A stretch of DNA of 64,000 bases, taken from NCBI RefSeq assembly GCF_002940665.1, contig NZ_MIGY01000004.1, positions 124,001-188,000 of the forward strand, given 5' to 3'. Positions 54,864 to 62,735 of this stretch are shown one piece after another. The DNA comes from Xanthomonas arboricola. GTDB taxonomy: Bacteria; Pseudomonadota; Gammaproteobacteria; Xanthomonadales; Xanthomonadaceae. The first letter of the stretch is position 1; each line of letters starts with the position of its first letter. The notes below the pieces were generated by a model. It was not told the DNA's origin and did not search any database. It worked only from the letters and a program-made list of their open reading frames with translations. Made by a program: the position numbers and the translations under genes.

Positions 54864-56879
54864 TCAAAGGATCGGCACCAATCCTGCACCGAAGGCGGTC
54901 AGCATCCGCACCAGCAGCCACTTCGGGCCGACGTTGACCTCGGGGAAATCGCCTACCGCCACATAGCACTGCCGGAACTGCGGGTCCTGGCGCTTGAGCG
55001 GAAACGGGCAACCCGGCCCCGGCTGGAACTCGTAATTGGTGGCGTAGCGCCAGGGCCAGAAATCCAGCACCGGCAAGGCTTCGGACACCTTGCCCACGCT
55101 GTAGTTCAATCCGCTCAGCACCGGCGGCTTTTCGCGCGGGGCCACGGTCCAGGCGTTTTCCGGCGCCATGTCGCGTTCGATGCTGGCCGCCAGTGCCTGC
55201 GCAAAGCGCGCATCGTCGATCACCACCGCTGCTTCGGTGTTGTAGTTTTCGCTACGCGGATCGAAGTTGTGCGTGCCGATCACGCCGATGCGGCGATCCA
55301 CCACCAACGACTTGGCATGCAGGCCCATGCGCGCACCGGCACGGGTCACCGGCAGCGGCTTGTTGACCGCCCGCGTGCCCAGGAACGAGGGCCGTGTCTC
55401 GGTGCGCAGCACGCGCCGATCGACCTCGCTGCCGCCGGGCGTGCGGCCTGCGCCGCCACCGCTGCCGCGGACCGCATTGCCGGCTGTGCCACCGCCACCA
55501 CTGCCACGCATGGCGTTGCCGGCCGCACTGCCGCCGATCACGCGGTTGACCCGACCATCGTCTTCGGCCGGCTCGGCCGCTTCGGGGTTGAGCGGATCGG
55601 GCACCAGGTTGGCGTACTGCACCGGCGCATCCAACGGGAACGGCTTGAACTCGTACAGATTGAAGCCCAGCTCGCGCATGTTGCGGCGTTTGAACTTGTA
55701 CGACAGCGCATACACGATCGGGTTGTCGGTGGCGGCCAGGCTATTGGTCGACACCACGATCCGCGGCGGCTGCGGGCGCTGGCGCAATGCGCGGAAGATC
55801 GCCTGGGCCTCGTCCGACAGCACCAGATACGGGGTCTGCAGCAGCACTTCCTGCTGCGCGCCGGCAATCAGGCCGTCCAGCTCGGGCGCGGTGGATACCG
55901 CCTTGGCAGCGTGCTCCTTGCGATGCTTCTGCGGCAGGTCGGCCACATACAGCACGCGCTGCACCGGCATGGCCGGGGTCACGAACGCATCGCGCACGAA
56001 CTGCGGATCGCGCGCCTCGTCATCGACCCGCTCCACCCGATCGGGGCGGCGGAACGTGGCCGGCGGCATCTTGGGCGCGCCCTGTTCCAGCAGCAGGCGA
56101 CCGACATCGTTCAGACGCTCGGCCGGTACGCTGCGGCGCGCGCGCCAGAATGCATCGAAATTGGCCGCCATCGCGCGCACTTCCGGCCCGGCCAGGATCA
56201 CGTCGCGGTCGCGGAAGTTGTACTCGCTGTCCCAGTCGTAATAGTCGTCCTGGTAATTGCGCCCGCCGACCACGCCGAGCACGTCGTCCACCACCAGCAG
56301 CTTGTTGTGCATGCGCTGGTTGAAGCGACGGAAGCAGCACACCACGCTGCCGGCATAGTCGAAGTAATTGAGCTTGACCTTGCCGAAGGTCGGGTTGTAG
56401 ATGCGTAGCTGCAGGTTTTCGTGGGTGCTGGCCAGCGCACCGAGAATCTGCAGATCGGCAATCGCCGAGAGCTGATCGATCAGGATGCGGACCTTGACCC
56501 CACGCTGCGCCGCATCGATCAGCGCATCCAGCACCATGCGCGCGCTGTCGTCCTTGTCGAAGATGTAGGTCTGCAGGTCGATGCTGCGGGTGGCACTACG
56601 GATCAGGTTGAGCCGCGCCACCAGCGATTCTTCGCCGTGATCGACGATGGTGGCGTAATGCCGTGGCGCGGCCGGTGTGGAGGCGGTGATCGCCTCGCCC
56701 CCCAGCGCGCGCAGCGGCGAGAGCTGGGCGCAGCGATTGGCCTGCGTGCAGCTGACCACGGTGCTGCGCGCCGCCGCCGCCACCCCTGCGGCACGGTTGC
56801 GCTCGATTTGCGACAAGCCGGCGCATCCGGTGCCGAGCAACAGCGTTGCCAGCACAAGCACCCTCAACAGGAACCTCAC
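54864..56879 (-). CDS. Phospholipase-D/cardiolipin-synthase family lipoprotein
   Basis: The 671-residue protein has a lipoprotein signal (FLLRVLVLATLLLGTGC, Cys18) and two HKD catalytic motifs, RMHNKLLVVDD and GLHAKSLVVDR, each followed by a conserved Gly-Asn loop. This is the pattern of ClsC/YmdC-type cardiolipin synthases. A Gly/Arg-rich low-complexity insert (residues ~430-465) separates the two halves and is absent in ClsC. The function is probably phospholipid transesterification or hydrolysis at the periplasmic face. The GTG at 56879 overlaps the YceI stop (GTGA) and gives the signal peptide; no ATG fits. Confidence 0.88.
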   Translation of the reverse strand: MRFLLRVLVLATLLLGTGCAGLSQIERNRAAGVAAAARSTVVSCTQANRCAQLSPLRALGGEAITASTPAAPRHYATIVDHGEESLVARLNLIRSATRSIDLQTYIFDKDDSARMVLDALIDAAQRGVKVRILIDQLSAIADLQILGALASTHENLQLRIYNPTFGKVKLNYFDYAGSVVCCFRRFNQRMHNKLLVVDDVLGVVGGRNYQDDYYDWDSEYNFRDRDVILAGPEVRAMAANFDAFWRARRSVPAERLNDVGRLLLEQGAPKMPPATFRRPDRVERVDDEARDPQFVRDAFVTPAMPVQRVLYVADLPQKHRKEHAAKAVSTAPELDGLIAGAQQEVLLQTPYLVLSDEAQAIFRALRQRPQPPRIVVSTNSLAATDNPIVYALSYKFKRRNMRELGFNLYEFKPFPLDAPVQYANLVPDPLNPEAAEPAEDDGRVNRVIGGSAAGNAMRGSGGGGTAGNAVRGSGGGAGRTPGGSEVDRRVLRTETRPSFLGTRAVNKPLPVTRAGARMGLHAKSLVVDRRIGVIGTHNFDPRSENYNTEAAVVIDDARFAQALAASIERDMAPENAWTVAPREKPPVLSGLNYSVGKVSEALPVLDFWPWRYATNYEFQPGPGCPFPLKRQDPQFRQCYVAVGDFPEVNVGPKWLLVRMLTAFGAGLVPIL

Positions 56880-57448
56880 GGGTGCCGCGCCTCCTGCAAC
56901 CGCCCACGCAGAATGAACGTCACCCTGTCGCCCAGGGCCATCTGCCACGCATTCATTCCGTAACGTCCACGCAGGACCGTACCTCGACTGATCACATCGC
57001 AATCATAGCCCGGCCGCGCACAGTCAGCCGGCACCACATGCAGGGTCTCGACATGGGTGATTCCGCGAATGGTCAGGTTGCCGGTGATGTCGCCGCCCTT
57101 TCTCACCACCTCTGCAGGGTAGGGAAACGACTCGAATTCCACTACCGGATACCGCGCGACGTCGAAAAAATCCTCGCCGCGCATCCATGACGTGTAGCGA
57201 TCCTTGGCGGGAATTTCCACCTGGGTGGCATCCAGGCGGAACCGCACCTGCTGGCGCCCGTTGGGCAATTCCGCCAGTTCACCCCGAAATCGCGGAAAAA
57301 ACCCCTCGATCTTCATGCCAAAGCGCGTCCTGATCTCGAACCCGAAGCGCGATTGCACCGGATCGATGGAATGCAGCGTCTGCTGCGCCAGGCAGGGAAA
57401 CGCGACCCAGAGCGCGAGCCAGGTGAACCAGCGCAGCGACAATGGCAC
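56876..57448 (-). CDS. YceI-family periplasmic lipid-binding-fold protein
   Basis: The 190-residue protein has a signal peptide (LSLRWFTWLALWVAFPCLA). The YceI barrel follows with IDPVQSRFGFEIRTRFGMKIEGFF, RYTSWMRGEDFFDVARYPVVEF and the GDRVTFILRG end strand. YceI proteins bind isoprenoid-like molecules in some species, but the ligand here is unknown. It is coupled to the phospholipase-D gene by a 4-bp overlap and follows sixA by 3 bp, so the whole set sixA-yceI-pld is probably one operon. Confidence 0.88.
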   Translation of the reverse strand: MPLSLRWFTWLALWVAFPCLAQQTLHSIDPVQSRFGFEIRTRFGMKIEGFFPRFRGELAELPNGRQQVRFRLDATQVEIPAKDRYTSWMRGEDFFDVARYPVVEFESFPYPAEVVRKGGDITGNLTIRGITHVETLHVVPADCARPGYDCDVISRGTVLRGRYGMNAWQMALGDRVTFILRGRLQEARHP

Positions 57449-57451
57449 GGA

Positions 57452-57928
57452 TCAAGGCCACCAGAAGGCGGTCAGGCGGGCGATGCCCGGTTCGATGGCT
57501 GCGTCCAGCGGCAGTGCCAGCAAGGCGATCGCGGCGGTCGGCATGCCGCGGTAGTCGCCGGTCTGGCCGCTGTGCATCAGGGCGGCCAGCCGTTCCAGGC
57601 CCGGATTGTGGCCGACCAGCAGCAGGCGCTCGGCATCGCGGTGTTCGTCCACCAGGCTGGCCAGTGTGCCGGGCGTCGCGTCGTAGATTCGCTCATCCAG
57701 GCGTTGTTCGACATAGCCGGTGAGTTCCAGCACCGCTTCCAGCGTCTCACGGGCACGCCGCGCCGGCGAGCACAGCACGCGGTCGGGCACCAGGCGCTGC
57801 TCGCGCAGCCAGCGGCCGGCCGATTCGGCCTCGGCGATGCCGTGCGGGGACAGCGGGCGATCCAGATCGGCCTGGCCGGTATCGGCCGGCTCGGCGTGGG
57901 CATGTCGCAGCAGTATCAGTTCGCGCAT
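57452..57928 (-). CDS. sixA: Phosphohistidine phosphatase SixA
   Basis: The 158-residue protein has the histidine-phosphatase signature LILLRHAHAEP (His9 catalytic) and the second His in LLVGHNPGLE, with the compact SixA length. SixA dephosphorylates the HPt domain of ArcB and related phosphohistidines. The ATG at 57928 follows CGGAGTGTTTTC. The parA-like gene ends 14 bp upstream and the yceI gene begins 3 bp after the stop. A small phosphatase for another phosphohistidine carrier is the main alternative. Confidence 0.88.
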   Translation of the reverse strand: MRELILLRHAHAEPADTGQADLDRPLSPHGIAEAESAGRWLREQRLVPDRVLCSPARRARETLEAVLELTGYVEQRLDERIYDATPGTLASLVDEHRDAERLLLVGHNPGLERLAALMHSGQTGDYRGMPTAAIALLALPLDAAIEPGIARLTAFWWP

Positions 57929-57942
57929 GAAAACACTCCGGT

Positions 57943-58575
57943 CTAGGATTTCTTGAGCCACTTGAACAGTGGCTCCCAGTCCTGTTGATGGTCGCGCACC
58001 TGCGCCGAGCGGTAATCGAACAGGCTGCGCCCCAAGCCGGCCATCACCACATAGGCCTGGGTATCGCGCAGCTGGGCCACCAGGGGATAAGGCCAGCTGC
58101 CAATCATCTCGGCAGCCTGCTGCGAGGTCTGGGTCCAGGGACGGGCGCGGTTGAGCACCAGGCCCACCGGCAATTTGCGCTGATGCACGCGCGGCACCTT
58201 GGCCAGCGTGTTGAGGAAGCCGACCACCGCTTCGATATCCAGCGCCGAGGACAGCACCGGCACCACGATGGCATCGACGTGGTCGAGAAAGCCGCTCAGG
58301 TCATCGGCCATCGCACCGGCCGGGGCATCGATGATCAGCTGGTCGGTGCCGTCCGGCACCGCGGCCTGCCAGGTGCGTCGACGGGTGGCATCGATCGGCA
58401 ATACCGCACTTTCCAGGCTGGCGCGACGCTGCGCCCAACGCGTGGACGAGCCTTGCGGATCGGCATCTGCCAGCACGGTGCGCTGGCCCTGCAAGGCCGC
58501 ATGTGCGGCCAGATTGGTGGCGATCGTGGTCTTGCCGACGCCGCCTTTGGAGCCGGCCACCAGGACTGTCTTCAT
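57943..58575 (-). CDS. ParA-family ATPase
   Basis: The 210-residue protein has the deviant Walker A box KGGVGKTT (residues 10-17), switch [11 protein letters not shown], and the ALDIEAVV and VLNRARP blocks of small ParA/MipZ-like ATPases. No parB gene or parS site is nearby, so it is probably an orphan that positions some cargo, not the chromosome partition ATPase. It lies 14 bp upstream of sixA on the same strand. The interval 58576-58718 contains nothing. Confidence 0.85.
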   Translation of the reverse strand: MKTVLVAGSKGGVGKTTIATNLAAHAALQGQRTVLADADPQGSSTRWAQRRASLESAVLPIDATRRRTWQAAVPDGTDQLIIDAPAGAMADDLSGFLDHVDAIVVPVLSSALDIEAVVGFLNTLAKVPRVHQRKLPVGLVLNRARPWTQTSQQAAEMIGSWPYPLVAQLRDTQAYVVMAGLGRSLFDYRSAQVRDHQQDWEPLFKWLKKS

Positions 58576-58718
58576 GCACGCCTCGCTTCCGGGAGCAGGC
58601 AGGCAGCGTACACCGCGGCGAAGTGAGGAGGTAGTCGAAAGGCGTTAAACCTCCGACAGCGGCGGCCATCGCACCGCAGCATCTGCACTGGCACGTGGCC
58701 GATGCGGCATGCGCTGGA

Positions 58719-59792
58719 CTAGCGGATCTGGCGGCTCGGCGTGCCCGGCTGCCAATCCGCAGGCGGTCGCGCTGCGAGGCCTTGGCGCTGTAACCGCGCA
58801 CGCAACGCCGGCACTTCGCCCTGCGTCAGGACGGCATCCAGCTCGACGGCCAGGCCATCGGCCGTGGGCGCGCGGCGCTGCGCTTGCTGCTGCAGCCACT
58901 CCAGCTCGCGCATGCGCGCCTGCCAACGCGCGGCGTCGGCGCCGCTGCTCAGTGCGACCATGCCTCTGGTGCCGATCATGGCGGTGGCCAAGGCGGACTC
59001 GTCATTGGCCACGTTGTTCAGCACGGCCATGCATTCGTCGCGTAGCGCGGGCGTAGCGGCGGTGGGGCTGCAGCGCCGCATCAGATCGCCCAGCGCAGGG
59101 AGTGCATGCGCAGACCAGGCAACCGTCACGAACATCGCGGCCATGCCCGCGCCTGTGGAAGGCATGTCTTGTGCGTCGAGTTGCGCGCGCAAGCTCACCG
59201 AGGCCAGCGATGGCCATTGCACGCCGTCGTAGCTGGCATGCAGGGCCTTGCCGAGTTCCCGCGTACCGTTGTCGAAATGATCGGACTGCACGGCCGCCTG
59301 CCAGGCGCGTTCGGCAGCGGCCTGGTCGCCGCGGCGCTGTGCAGCCGCATAGGCACGCAGATGCACAGCGGCATTGCCCGCATCGGCCTGCTCCAGGAAA
59401 GCCAGCGCAGCGCCCGGATCGCAGCGCAATGCGGGTGCGCAACCGGCTGCTTCCATCTGCGCCACCAACGGGTCGCGCGGCCGCGCGTCCAGGGCACGCT
59501 GCAGCCAGACGCGCTGGATGGGGGCATAACCTCCATCTGCGGTCGACGCCGCGTCGTCCTCGGCATCGGCCCACAACAGCCCGGCCAGATACACCTGCCT
59601 GGGCTCGCCGCTGGCCGCCATGCTGCGCAGGCGTGCCTGCATGACCTGGCCGACCTGGCGTGCCCATTGATCCACCAGCGGATCGTCGGCCGGAGCCGGT
59701 GCGTGCGCAGGCGATGCCGCCATGGCCGAATGTGCCATGCAAACGCTGCCAAGCCACAGCAGCGCAGTGGTGATCAAGCGATATCCGTGCAT
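58719..59792 (-). CDS. Exported helical-repeat protein, function unknown
   Basis: The 357-residue protein has a signal peptide (YRLITTALLWLGSVCMAHSAMA) and a mature part of repeated helical pairs, such as YLAGLLWADAEDDAAS, LERALDARPRDPLVA-like and AVHLRAYAAAQRRGDQAAAERAW. These look TPR- or Sel1-like but too diverged for a family call. Cys residues in the middle (CAPALRCD, RRCSP, RDEC) could form disulfides. A Pro-rich tail ends the protein. It is on the same strand as its neighbours with a gap of 143 bp downstream. Confidence 0.72.
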   Translation of the reverse strand: MHGYRLITTALLWLGSVCMAHSAMAASPAHAPAPADDPLVDQWARQVGQVMQARLRSMAASGEPRQVYLAGLLWADAEDDAASTADGGYAPIQRVWLQRALDARPRDPLVAQMEAAGCAPALRCDPGAALAFLEQADAGNAAVHLRAYAAAQRRGDQAAAERAWQAAVQSDHFDNGTRELGKALHASYDGVQWPSLASVSLRAQLDAQDMPSTGAGMAAMFVTVAWSAHALPALGDLMRRCSPTAATPALRDECMAVLNNVANDESALATAMIGTRGMVALSSGADAARWQARMRELEWLQQQAQRRAPTADGLAVELDAVLTQGEVPALRARLQRQGLAARPPADWQPGTPSRQIR

Positions 59793-59856
59793 GTGTTGCT
59801 CCTGTTCGTAGTGCGCGCAGCGCTGCGGGCCAGCATTTCATACGGCGTCAGCCGCA

Positions 59857-60774
59857 TCAAGCCACCAGACGTACCAGCAACCAGGCCCATGCAGGCAGGG
59901 TCAGCAGCGACAGCAGAATGCTGTAGCCGACCATCGCTGCGGCCAGGCGCGGTGCCAGCCGGTGCGAGATGGCCAGCGCGGCGGCGGTGATCATGGTGGG
60001 CATGGCCGATTCGAGCACGTTGGTCTGCAGCATCGCGCCCTGCAGGCCGAGCGCCAACGACAGCGGCAACGCCAGGATCGGCATCACGGCCAGCTTGAAG
60101 GCCAAACCCACGGCCAAGGGTTTGAGTTCGTCCGCAGGCAGGCGCAGCTGCAGCGAAAAGCCCACCGCCAGCATCACCAGCGGCAGCATCGCGTCGGACA
60201 GGCTCTTCAAGCCCGCGCCGATCCAGGTCGGCGGCTGTTCCGGCATCACGGTCAATGCAAACAGCAATGCCCACAGCGGTGGGAAGCGCAGCACGCGCAA
60301 CAGGATCAGCCTCGCGGTCGGCGGAGTGTCGCCGCTGTAGCGGGCCAGCACATACAGCCCAAAGGTAGACAACAGCACGAAGGTGCCGAACTGGTCGTAG
60401 ACCACCGCATACGGCAGGGCGTGATCGCCGATCAACGCGCGCACCATCGGAAAGCCGATGAAGCTGGAGTTGGTGAACACCACGCACATCAGCAGCGCGG
60501 CGTATTCCTCGCGCTTGAACCGGAACAGGCGGCTGCAGCCCCACAGCAGCGGCACGATGATCGCGGTCAGCAGCCACGGCGTGGCGATCACGCCACCCAG
60601 CGAGGCATCCAGATGCAACCGCGGCACATAGGTCAGCACCGAGGCTGGCAGGCAGATGTACAACACGATGCGATTGAGCACGTCGGCGCTGTTGTCCGGC
60701 AGCACCCGCAAGCGCGCGAACAGCAGGCCGAGCCCCAGCATCGCCAGAATCAACGCAAATGCATCCACCGCCAT
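59857..60774 (-). CDS. AEC (auxin-efflux-carrier) family transporter
   Basis: The 305-residue protein has ten hydrophobic helices in two halves with the crossover pattern of AEC carriers: VLNRIVLYICLPASVLT, FTNSSFIGFPMVRALIG and the repeat-half ESAMPTMITAAALAI. Such carriers move organic acids or amino-acid derivatives out of or into the cell; the substrate is unknown. The start is uncertain: ATG at 60774 (MAVDAFAL) or an upstream ATG at 60804. The gene is next to the repeat-rich tract at 60973-61812. Confidence 0.85.
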   Translation of the reverse strand: MAVDAFALILAMLGLGLLFARLRVLPDNSADVLNRIVLYICLPASVLTYVPRLHLDASLGGVIATPWLLTAIIVPLLWGCSRLFRFKREEYAALLMCVVFTNSSFIGFPMVRALIGDHALPYAVVYDQFGTFVLLSTFGLYVLARYSGDTPPTARLILLRVLRFPPLWALLFALTVMPEQPPTWIGAGLKSLSDAMLPLVMLAVGFSLQLRLPADELKPLAVGLAFKLAVMPILALPLSLALGLQGAMLQTNVLESAMPTMITAAALAISHRLAPRLAAAMVGYSILLSLLTLPAWAWLLVRLVA

Positions 60775-60972
60775 GGCGTGGTCAGGTCCGTGGGAAAGCG
60801 GCACTCAGCATCGCATAGTGGGCGTGTCGTGCCTGGATCGGCGACGGGCTAAATCGGCAAGCATGCCTGGCCTACGCGTGGCGCGGATCGGTCGCTCAAC
60901 GCCTGGCGACAGGCATGTCGAGGCTTGCCGCTTCTGGAATGTTGCCAAAGCTAGTCAGTCGAGGGCTCGGTT

Positions 60973-61322
60973 GTCGAATGAAAAGCTGCTTGCTAGACAT
61001 GCATCGGCCACTGAGCCACTGAGCCACTGAGCCACTGAGCCAGTCCATCATTCTCCAGCGATGCACATCGCGCACCGCTCTTAACCGTGCACACCGACCA
61101 TCTCAACTGGTCCTTGCCCGCTCACCGTCGCGGACCTTACGCGGCATGGATGCCGCGTAAGAGCCTACAAGGACGTACTTGCGGCGTGTCCTGCGATGGT
61201 GAGCGGGCAAGGGCCCTGCAACAAAGCCGCAGATCATCCGCTCTGTAACTGATCCATCCGCGCTGACCAGCGCTCTTTGAGCACGGCACCCAAAGCAATC
61301 GAGACTTGGAGCGATGGCTTCG
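60973..61322. repeat. Large direct repeat, copy A, with a structured core
   Basis: About 350 bp that recur, with small changes, as copy B at 61492-61812. The core at 61113-61211 folds on itself: outer arms CTTGCCCGCTCACC / GGTGAGCGGGCAAG are a perfect 14-bp stem, and inside it TTACGCGGCAT-GG-ATGCCGCGTAA is a perfect 11-bp hairpin. No reading frame here looks real. Confidence 0.85.
61008..61039. repeat. Four tandem copies of CCACTGAG
   Basis: An exact 8-bp tandem repeat inside copy A. Copy B has only one unit at the matching position (near 61525), so the array varies between the two copies and may be a variable-number locus. Confidence 0.85.
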
Positions 61323-61372
61323 TTTCGTCGCGATCAGATGCTTAAGTCAAAAGCTCGGTCCGTGGCGTGCGC

Positions 61373-61470
61373 GGTGCCCTCACCGCTTGCGGGACACGCC
61401 GTGAATCCGTCCATGGAGGCTCCTTGGCGGCATCCATGCCGCCAAGGGTCCCGCAACCGGCAAGGACACC
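61373..61470 (-). repeat. Diverged inverted copy of the structured core
   Basis: Read on the minus strand this matches the core of copies A and B: an inner 11-bp hairpin CTTGGCGGCAT-GG-ATGCCGCCAAG, followed by GAGCCT, GGACG and CGGCGTGTCC in the same order. Base changes in the stem are paired (TTAC...GTAA becomes CTTG...CAAG), so the structure is conserved even where the sequence is not. Confidence 0.75.
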
Positions 61471-61491
61471 GCACCAGAGAGTTGGTCGGTA

Positions 61492-61812
61492 GTCGAATGA
61501 AAAGCTGCTTGCTCGATGCATCGACCACTGAGCCAGCCCATCATTCTCCCACGATGCACATCACGCACCGCTCTTGACCGTGCGCACCGACCATCTCAAC
61601 TGGTCCTTGCCCGCTCACCGTCGCGGGACCTTACGCGGCATGGATGCCGCGTAAGAGCCTACACGGACGTCCTTGCGGCGTGTCCTGCGATGGTGAGCGG
61701 GCAAGGGCCCTGCAACAAAGCCGCAGATCATCCGCTCTACAACTGATCCATCAGCGCTGACCAATCCTCCGAAGCACGACACCCGAAGCAATCGACTTGG
61801 AGCGGTGGCTGC
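61492..61812. repeat. Large direct repeat, copy B, with a structured core
   Basis: The second copy of the repeat at 60973-61322, in the same orientation. Its core at 61606-61705 has identical outer stem arms (61606-61619 and 61692-61705) and the same inner hairpin. Between 61813 and 61900 I see nothing else. Confidence 0.85.
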
Positions 61813-61900
61813 GTTGCCCGCTGGCGCCGGCCGCAAAACGACGTGCGACGTGATGCACAGCGACGCGCTGCGGGGCTTTCTGCAGCGCGCCGCCGCCGAG

Positions 61901-62539
61901 TTACGGAAACGCCGGCGGGTTGGCCTGCCATGCCGCAAAGACCTCGGCCAGGCTGGCGCGTTCGGCCTCGCGCCAATCCGGCAGCAAGGTGGCGTAGCTG
62001 GCGGTGCTGCTCCAGCGATCCGGCCAGGTGCGCACTGCGGCGGCATACCACTCGACCGCTTCCTGCTTACGCCCGCTGCGCCATAGCGCAAGGGCCGCAG
62101 TGGTCGGCAGCCAGGCCGGCGCGGCCGGGCGGCCGTTGGCCAGGCTGGCCCACTGCTGCAAGGCCTTGTCGGGCTGGTCGGCGCGCAACAGATCCCAGCC
62201 ATAGTTCCAGGTGATGGCACGGTACTGCTGGCTGCCGTTGGAGACCAGCCCCAGTGCGCCCTGGTAGAGCTCGTCGCCCAACTGCGTGCGGCCACCGGCA
62301 TAGGCCAGCGATGCCAGCTGCGCGCGCGGTTCGGCCGCGCGGGCGTCACGCTGCACCATCGCCGCCAAGCGGTCCACCACCGCATCGCCCTGCCCCTGTA
62401 CAGCGACCACGGCCTTGGTGGTGCCGCGATCTTCGTCGAAATAGAACTCCTTGGGCTTGGGCAGGTTCTGCGCCTGCGCCATCGACCACACGCCCCCGAG
62501 CAAGGCCACCATCGCGGCCCATGCGTATTTCCTTTTCAC
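61901..62539 (-). CDS. Exported TPR-like protein, function unknown
   Basis: The 212-residue protein has a signal peptide (KYAWAAMVALLGGVWSMAQA). A mature part follows with NLPKPKEFYFDEDRG, VVDRLAAMVQRDARAAEPRAQLASLAYAGG and ALQQWASLANGRPAAPAWLP, which resemble two or three TPR units. The GTG at 62539 has AGGGGA eight bases upstream and gives the signal peptide; no ATG in frame does. I cannot name the family. It diverges from the oxidoreductase at 62736. Confidence 0.72.
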   Translation of the reverse strand: MKRKYAWAAMVALLGGVWSMAQAQNLPKPKEFYFDEDRGTTKAVVAVQGQGDAVVDRLAAMVQRDARAAEPRAQLASLAYAGGRTQLGDELYQGALGLVSNGSQQYRAITWNYGWDLLRADQPDKALQQWASLANGRPAAPAWLPTTAALALWRSGRKQEAVEWYAAAVRTWPDRWSSTASYATLLPDWREAERASLAEVFAAWQANPPAFP

Positions 62540-62735
62540 TGGCTTTATCCCCTGACAGCAAACGACCCTTCCCGTCCCCATCCTAACCGCAGCGCGCCTG
62601 CTGCGCATCCGCATGCGCAACGGGCGCGTGAAGGGCGACTGTTACACTTTGCCCCGCCGTTTTGGAATCCGTCGGGCGGGTCATCTGGTTTCAGATGACA
62701 TGCACCGGGTCCCAGCCACCCTTTCCGGGCACGCC

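Noticed and set aside
60805-61900. Repeat tract considered as an insertion sequence
   Set aside because: There is no transposase frame and no flanking target duplication that I can see; a small non-autonomous element remains possible.
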